The translations under genes and the position numbers were made by a program. Below are positions 62,810 through 64,000 of a DNA stretch of 64,000 nt, in pieces. Numbering within the stretch: the stretch's first letter is position 1; each line of letters begins with the position of its first letter. Under the pieces are notes generated by a model that did no database searches, was not told the origin of the DNA, and saw nothing but the letters and a program-made list of their open reading frames with translations. This DNA is from Streptomyces sp. CB03234 (lineage in GTDB: Bacteria; Actinomycetota; Actinomycetes; Streptomycetales; Streptomycetaceae). The stretch is from assembly GCF_001905885.1 (NCBI RefSeq), contig NZ_LIYH01000002.1, positions 1,231,591-1,295,590 of the forward strand, in the 5' to 3' direction.

Positions 62810-63079
62810 CTAGGCGGCTTCCCTCCGGACTTCGCGGGTGTCGACGATGAGGGTGCCGTCGTGCTGCTCGTAGTGGGAGAGGGCGAGCCCGAGGCCGAAG
62901 AACGTGGGTGCCCACTCTCCGACGAAGATCCCCCACCGGTCGGCGCGGGCCAGTCCAGTGCCGGGCTCCATTTTGAGGGACCCCATCCAGGTGGCGACGG
63001 AGAGGCCGATGGAGGCGAAGGCGGCCACGTACGCGTGCTCGCTGCGCACGCCCATCTGGTGCAGCTTGCGGATGACCAT
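62810..63079 (-). CDS. Small conserved membrane protein
   Basis: The 89-residue protein has one or two hydrophobic segments (YVAAFASIGLSVATWMGSL and GEWAPTFFGLGLALSHY) and a charged C-terminus. No family function is known to me. The ATG at 63079 follows AGGAGCACCACC. It is followed on the same strand by nothing else in this window; the phosphatase gene starts upstream of it. Confidence 0.75.
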   Translation of the reverse strand: MVIRKLHQMGVRSEHAYVAAFASIGLSVATWMGSLKMEPGTGLARADRWGIFVGEWAPTFFGLGLALSHYEQHDGTLIVDTREVRREAA

Positions 63080-63122
63080 GGTGGTGCTCCTTTCGATGGC
63101 AGTACGCCACGAAGTGCCCAAA

Positions 63123-63950
63123 CTAGGACAATCCATGCAAACGTCGTGCTGCCGGCAGGAGCGTCGCGAACAGGCAGCCGCTGGCCAGGACGTCCAGCGG
63201 CCAGTGGTAGCCGCGCAGCACCAGGCCGATGCCCGTCGCCACCGTCAGCAGCACGGCGACCGGCAACAGGCGCCGGTGCACCAGCAGGGCCGCGCCGCAG
63301 TACGCCACCAGGGCCGTCGCCGTGTGCCCGGACGGGTAGTAGCCGGTCTCGGAGGTGAGCGGGCCGACCCGGTCCACGAGCAGTTTCAGCGGTACGACCA
63401 CGGCCGGTACGAGCGCCATGGCGAGCCCCGCGCACAGCGCCTCGGCGCGGCGGCCGCGCCAGACCGCGTACGCCAGCGCGGCGGCCAGCACGGGGAGGGC
63501 GACCTGCATGTTGCCCAGGTCGGCGAGGAGCTCGGTCAGGGGAGCGGGGCCGTGGCCCACCAGGGCGCGGCTCGCGCGCTCGTCGAGGCGGGCGAGGGGA
63601 CCGTGGGCGGCGACCTGCCAGGTGATGACCCCGAAGAGGGCCAGCAGCGTCGCGGAGAGGAAAGCCGGCCGCCCCGGAACAGGGGGGGTGGTTCCGGGGC
63701 GGCCGCCAGGACCGGTGCGTCGCGCGCCCCGGGGGGTGTGGGGCGGGCGACTGTCCGATCGGTGAGGAGATCCGGAGCCGGAAGCTCCGGTGGTGTGCGC
63801 GAGGGCACGACCAGGACGAGGCTGGGGAGGCTCCGTCCCGGAGCCGCCCGCAGTTGCCTGCGGACGGGGTGTTTCTCTCATCTGCAGAAACCGTACGGCA
63901 GAGAACGGGGGGCCGACAGACGGATCTCCATCCCGCCATCGGCCCCCCAC
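63123..63950 (-). CDS. PAP2-type membrane phosphatase
   Basis: The 275-residue product has a long Pro/Arg-rich N-terminus (about 95 residues) and then five or six membrane segments carrying the PAP2 motifs: KLLVDRVGP, PSGHTAT and RGYHWPLDVLA. This family removes phosphate from lipids such as undecaprenyl diphosphate or phosphatidate. The start is uncertain: 63950, 63881 (MRETPRPQ), or a site near the membrane domain. A 14-bp inverted repeat at 63667-63704 falls inside the low-complexity 5' part. Confidence 0.82.
   Translation of the reverse strand: MGGRWRDGDPSVGPPFSAVRFLQMRETPRPQATAGGSGTEPPQPRPGRALAHTTGASGSGSPHRSDSRPPHTPRGARRTGPGGRPGTTPPVPGRPAFLSATLLALFGVITWQVAAHGPLARLDERASRALVGHGPAPLTELLADLGNMQVALPVLAAALAYAVWRGRRAEALCAGLAMALVPAVVVPLKLLVDRVGPLTSETGYYPSGHTATALVAYCGAALLVHRRLLPVAVLLTVATGIGLVLRGYHWPLDVLASGCLFATLLPAARRLHGLS
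63667..63704. repeat. Perfect 14-bp inverted repeat in the 5' part of the phosphatase gene
   Basis: GGCCGCCCCGGAAC and its complement surround a 10-nt loop (AGGGGGGGTG). It would form a strong hairpin in the mRNA. If the true start lies downstream of it on the minus strand, it would be a leader hairpin; otherwise it encodes part of the Pro/Arg/Gly-rich region. Confidence 0.6.
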
Positions 63951-64000
63951 TGCTTCTTCACAACCGGTCGCTGTGCGTCAGCGTCACACGCCCGCGAAGG

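Noticed and set aside
1-64000. tRNA, rRNA, transposase, integrase or prophage genes
   Set aside because: None was seen on reading both strands. Weak tRNA signals could be missed by eye; a tRNAscan-SE run would settle this.

Overview
This is a high-GC (about 70% or more) actinobacterial chromosome segment, almost certainly Streptomyces or a close relative. The pointers are the developmental sigma factor gene whiG beside dprA, four consecutive type I signal peptidase genes (sipW-X-Y-Z arrangement), frequent GTG starts, very strong GC3 bias, and the gene order glnD-ffh-ftsH-like...rpsP-khpA-rimM-trmD-rplS. No rRNA, tRNA, IS transposase, integrase, prophage or CRISPR array was found. The feature list gives all genes I could support; function calls rest on motifs and family knowledge, since no database search was possible.

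Layout. 1-26640 is core genome: the end of glnD, SRP (ffh), a second FtsH-type protease, a methyltransferase, a 0.7-kb low-complexity gap, an SprT-like protein, the S16/KhpA/RimM/TrmD/L19 operon, four signal peptidases, a Nudix hydrolase, DUF2469, YraN, YifB, DprA and WhiG. It continues with a TetR regulator, a repeat-rich spacer, an M23 peptidase, rpsB-tsf, pyrH-frr-cdsA and rlmN. 26677-30620 is a TPP-riboswitch-controlled thiamine ABC importer. 30624-44680 is a mixed accessory stretch: an orphan histidine kinase, a DMT-type membrane protein, a NarL-type two-component pair, a membrane glycosyltransferase carrying an in-frame repeat insertion, a GT4 glycosyltransferase, a YbdK-type ligase gene broken by one amber codon, a flavoprotein, a LOG protein, a GlxA-type regulator with an HD protein, and an ABC exporter-like pair behind a perfect 20-bp palindrome.

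44894-48379 and 55019-62163 together form a putrescine/polyamine catabolic region. The first block has a class III aminotransferase and an Lrp/AsnC regulator divergent from an aminobutyraldehyde dehydrogenase. The second is a six-gene operon: a second aldehyde dehydrogenase, PotD-, PotA-, PotB- and PotC-like uptake genes, and a PuuB-like flavin oxidase. Both control regions share a TCCGTTGTT-containing motif, suggesting common regulation. Between the blocks lie a Ser/Thr kinase, a serine-hydrolase remnant, a phosphodiesterase, adenosine deaminase, and a NADAR-domain protein flanked by repeats.

The most unusual signal is a dispersed palindromic element of about 100-145 bp present four times (19352, 19547, 35587, 53929). 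One copy is embedded in frame within a membrane glycosyltransferase gene, bounded by a perfect 14-bp direct repeat exactly 144 bp (48 codons) apart. This resembles in principle the in-frame palindromic elements known from Rickettsia. Other anomalies are a 78-bp duplication of the cdsA 3' end, the amber-interrupted ybdK-like gene, and a 131-nt out-of-frame overlap between two signal peptidase genes.
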